This document shows, one piece after another, positions 4,161 through 5,389 of a DNA stretch of 5,389 bases. Source of the stretch: Oscillospiraceae bacterium (GTDB lineage Bacteria; Bacillota; Clostridia; Oscillospirales; UBA929); NCBI GenBank assembly GCA_031282535.1, contig JAITDM010000238.1, positions 1 through 5,389 on the forward strand, given 5' to 3'. Below the pieces are notes generated by a model. It did not search any database, was not told the origin of the DNA, and saw nothing but the letters and a program-made list of their open reading frames with translations. Position numbers and translations under genes: made by a program. Every line of letters begins with the position of its first letter. Within the stretch, counting starts at the first letter, position 1.

Positions 4161-5389
4161 ATGTACTGCCGAAAAAACCTCATCAGGGTCCTCACGGCCC
4201 TGCTTTGCGTCACCCTCCTCCTCGTGGGCGGCGGCCCGCTGGCGGCGGCCGAGCCCGCGGTGTACTTCACCGCCGTGGGGTACACGATTTTGCCGCTGGC
4301 GGACGGCGCCATGCCCATCACCTCGGGGGTGACACTCTACGCGCCGCACCGCGTGTTCACAAACGGCACGGGGATCTTCTCCTCGATCATGTACCAGCCG
4401 CACTATCTGTCGCTGTTCGGGCCGAACCGCTCGCTGACCTTTGACATCGAGCGCAGCGTCTCCTTCGACCAGGACAGGATGTACAGCGACGCGCTGATCT
4501 ACCGGGGCGGCACCTACTATGTGCCGGTCGACGCGGTCTGCGAATACTTCGGCCTCACCTACGCGGTGCTGGACACGGCGTATGGGAAGCTCCTGCGCAT
4601 CCGGCTGCCGTCCACTGCGCAGGACGACGCGGCCTTTTTAAACGCCGCCGCCGACACCCTCGAACGGCGCTACCGCGAGTATGTGAACCCGCCCACGCCG
4701 ACGCCGGCACCGACGCCGACGCCGGGGAGTATGCTCCCCGCCGCGCCGCCGCCCGTCGTCTCCCCCACCCCAACGCCGACGCCCACACCGACGCGGGTGG
4801 TCTACCTGACCTTTGACGACGGCCCGAAGCGGGACGGCTCCACCGAGCGGATCCTCGACACCCTGACCGAGTACGACGTGCGCGCCACATTCTTTTTGCT
4901 CGGCACCAACATGCATGTCAACGAGGATTCGATCCGGCGCATGGTGGGCACCGGCCACGCGATCGGCCTGCACAGCTACACCCACAAACGGGAGGAGTTC
5001 TACGCCTCCCCGGAGGCCATGATCGACGAGCTCACGCGGACAAACGACGCGCTCTACGAGGCCGCCATGATCCGCACGCGCCTGGTCCGCACCCCCTACG
5101 GCAGCCACCCCTACCTGACGCCGGAGCTCCGCGAGACGATGAGCGACAACGGCTACCGGTTCTGGGACTGGAACGTCGACCCGCAAGACTCCGTGGGGAA
5201 ACCGACCAAGGAGGGCATCTACGCCGCCGCGGTCGAGGGGCTTGAGAAGACGCAAAAGGAGCAAAAGCCCGCCGTCGTCCTGCTGCACGACAAGCACACG
5301 ACGGCCGACACCCTGCCCATGCTCCTCGACTACCTGGTGGCGCAGGGGTACACCTTCCGCGTGATCACGGAGAGCGAACCGCCGACCAA
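4161..5389 (+). CDS. Secreted polysaccharide deacetylase with N-terminal stalk domain (NodB fold, partial)
   Basis: The frame is open from ATG 4161 to the right edge (409 codons), with no stop seen. Residues 1-30 form a signal peptide (positive start CRKN..R, Leu/Val-rich core, cleavage after AAA, before E31). Residues about 35-155 resemble the stalk / copper-amine-oxidase-N-like domains of clostridial envelope proteins (YTILPLADGAMPI; GGTYYVPVDAVCEYFGLTY). A Pro/Thr linker spans about 177-211. The NodB domain starts at 213 and keeps every key motif: TFDDGP (217-222; D219 catalytic base, D220 metal), HSYTH (H271 and H275, metal), RTPYGS (R310-S315), DWNVD (336-340) and LLHD (H376, D377). It should therefore be an active metal-dependent esterase/amidase removing acetyl groups from an extracellular glycan, probably peptidoglycan GlcNAc or MurNAc; the substrate is inferred. 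The stalk may position the catalytic domain in the wall. It appears monocistronic at its 5' end, with its own promoter. Confidence 0.93.
   Translation, partial: MYCRKNLIRVLTALLCVTLLLVGGGPLAAAEPAVYFTAVGYTILPLADGAMPITSGVTLYAPHRVFTNGTGIFSSIMYQPHYLSLFGPNRSLTFDIERSVSFDQDRMYSDALIYRGGTYYVPVDAVCEYFGLTYAVLDTAYGKLLRIRLPSTAQDDAAFLNAAADTLERRYREYVNPPTPTPAPTPTPGSMLPAAPPPVVSPTPTPTPTPTRVVYLTFDDGPKRDGSTERILDTLTEYDVRATFFLLGTNMHVNEDSIRRMVGTGHAIGLHSYTHKREEFYASPEAMIDELTRTNDALYEAAMIRTRLVRTPYGSHPYLTPELRETMSDNGYRFWDWNVDPQDSVGKPTKEGIYAAAVEGLEKTQKEQKPAVVLLHDKHTTADTLPMLLDYLVAQGYTFRVITESEPPT
4689..4793 (+). repeat. Pro/Thr-repeat linker coding sequence with internal hairpin
   Basis: Repeated ccgacg-type codons encode PTPTPAPTPTP, then a short break, then PTPTPTPTPT (residues about 177-211). 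This is a flexible extracellular spacer between stalk and NodB domains. The break contains CGGGGAG (4723-4729) and CTCCCCG (4734-4740), a perfect 7-bp stem around TATG, encoding part of PGSMLP. The repeats are prone to in-frame length change. Confidence 0.75.

Noticed and set aside
3305..4444. A 379-codon plus-strand frame linking the symporter end to the deacetylase start
   Set aside because: It crosses two genes and an intergenic region in the wrong frame and has no recognisable domain.
4638..5297. A 219-codon minus-strand frame opposite the deacetylase
   Set aside because: It is antisense to an intact NodB domain, and its Val/Gly/Arg-rich sequence is what reversed GC-biased codons produce.
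1..5389. tRNA, rRNA, transposase or integrase genes
   Set aside because: No cloverleaf-like sequence, conserved rRNA stretch or recombinase motif was seen on reading both strands.

Overview
This window is a very GC-rich bacterial stretch whose protein-coding genes use almost only G or C at third codon positions. Gene content points to a GC-rich member of the Clostridia, possibly Oscillospiraceae-like. The clues are a sugar-nucleotide transferase fused to a decayed phosphomannomutase-like half, an AgcS-type sodium:alanine symporter, a small eight-cysteine protein and a secreted stalk-plus-NodB deacetylase. The taxonomic reading is inference from gene families and repeat style; no rRNA or marker gene is present.

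Layout, left to right. (1) Positions 1-2050, minus strand: a large nucleotidyltransferase / left-handed beta-helix / phosphohexomutase-like fusion that runs off the left edge (683 codons visible). Its C-terminal half carries two in-frame repeat-derived inserts. (2) Positions 2051-2301: a divergent intergenic region, much richer in A+T than its surroundings. It holds a perfect 18-bp inverted repeat with a 3-nt loop, a short doubled-word repeat and an AT-rich promoter-like patch. (3) Positions 2302-3813, plus: the sodium:alanine symporter, started at a GTG with a strong Shine-Dalgarno sequence. (4) Positions 3617-3997, minus: the Cys-rich small-domain protein, convergent with the symporter and overlapping it by 197 bp. 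The conserved parts of the two proteins stop about 50 bp apart with a hairpin-forming sequence between them, so each reading frame overruns into the other through low-complexity sequence. (5) Positions 3998-4160: a divergent intergenic region with a good extended -10 promoter and a GC palindrome. (6) Positions 4161 to the right edge, plus: a secreted polysaccharide deacetylase with signal peptide, stalk domain, Pro/Thr linker and an intact set of NodB motifs; it is truncated by the window end.

The genes do not form one operon: strands alternate (-, +, -, +). A loose theme is the cell surface (sugar-nucleotide supply and glycan deacetylation) beside amino-acid uptake, but no shared pathway is demonstrated. 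I see no convincing new defence or mobile system. The most interesting signal is a set of short palindromic insert-like elements with an AGGGGC-type core. Two lie in frame inside the transferase gene and a possible half copy lies beside the intergenic hairpin. The mutually overrunning convergent gene ends come second.
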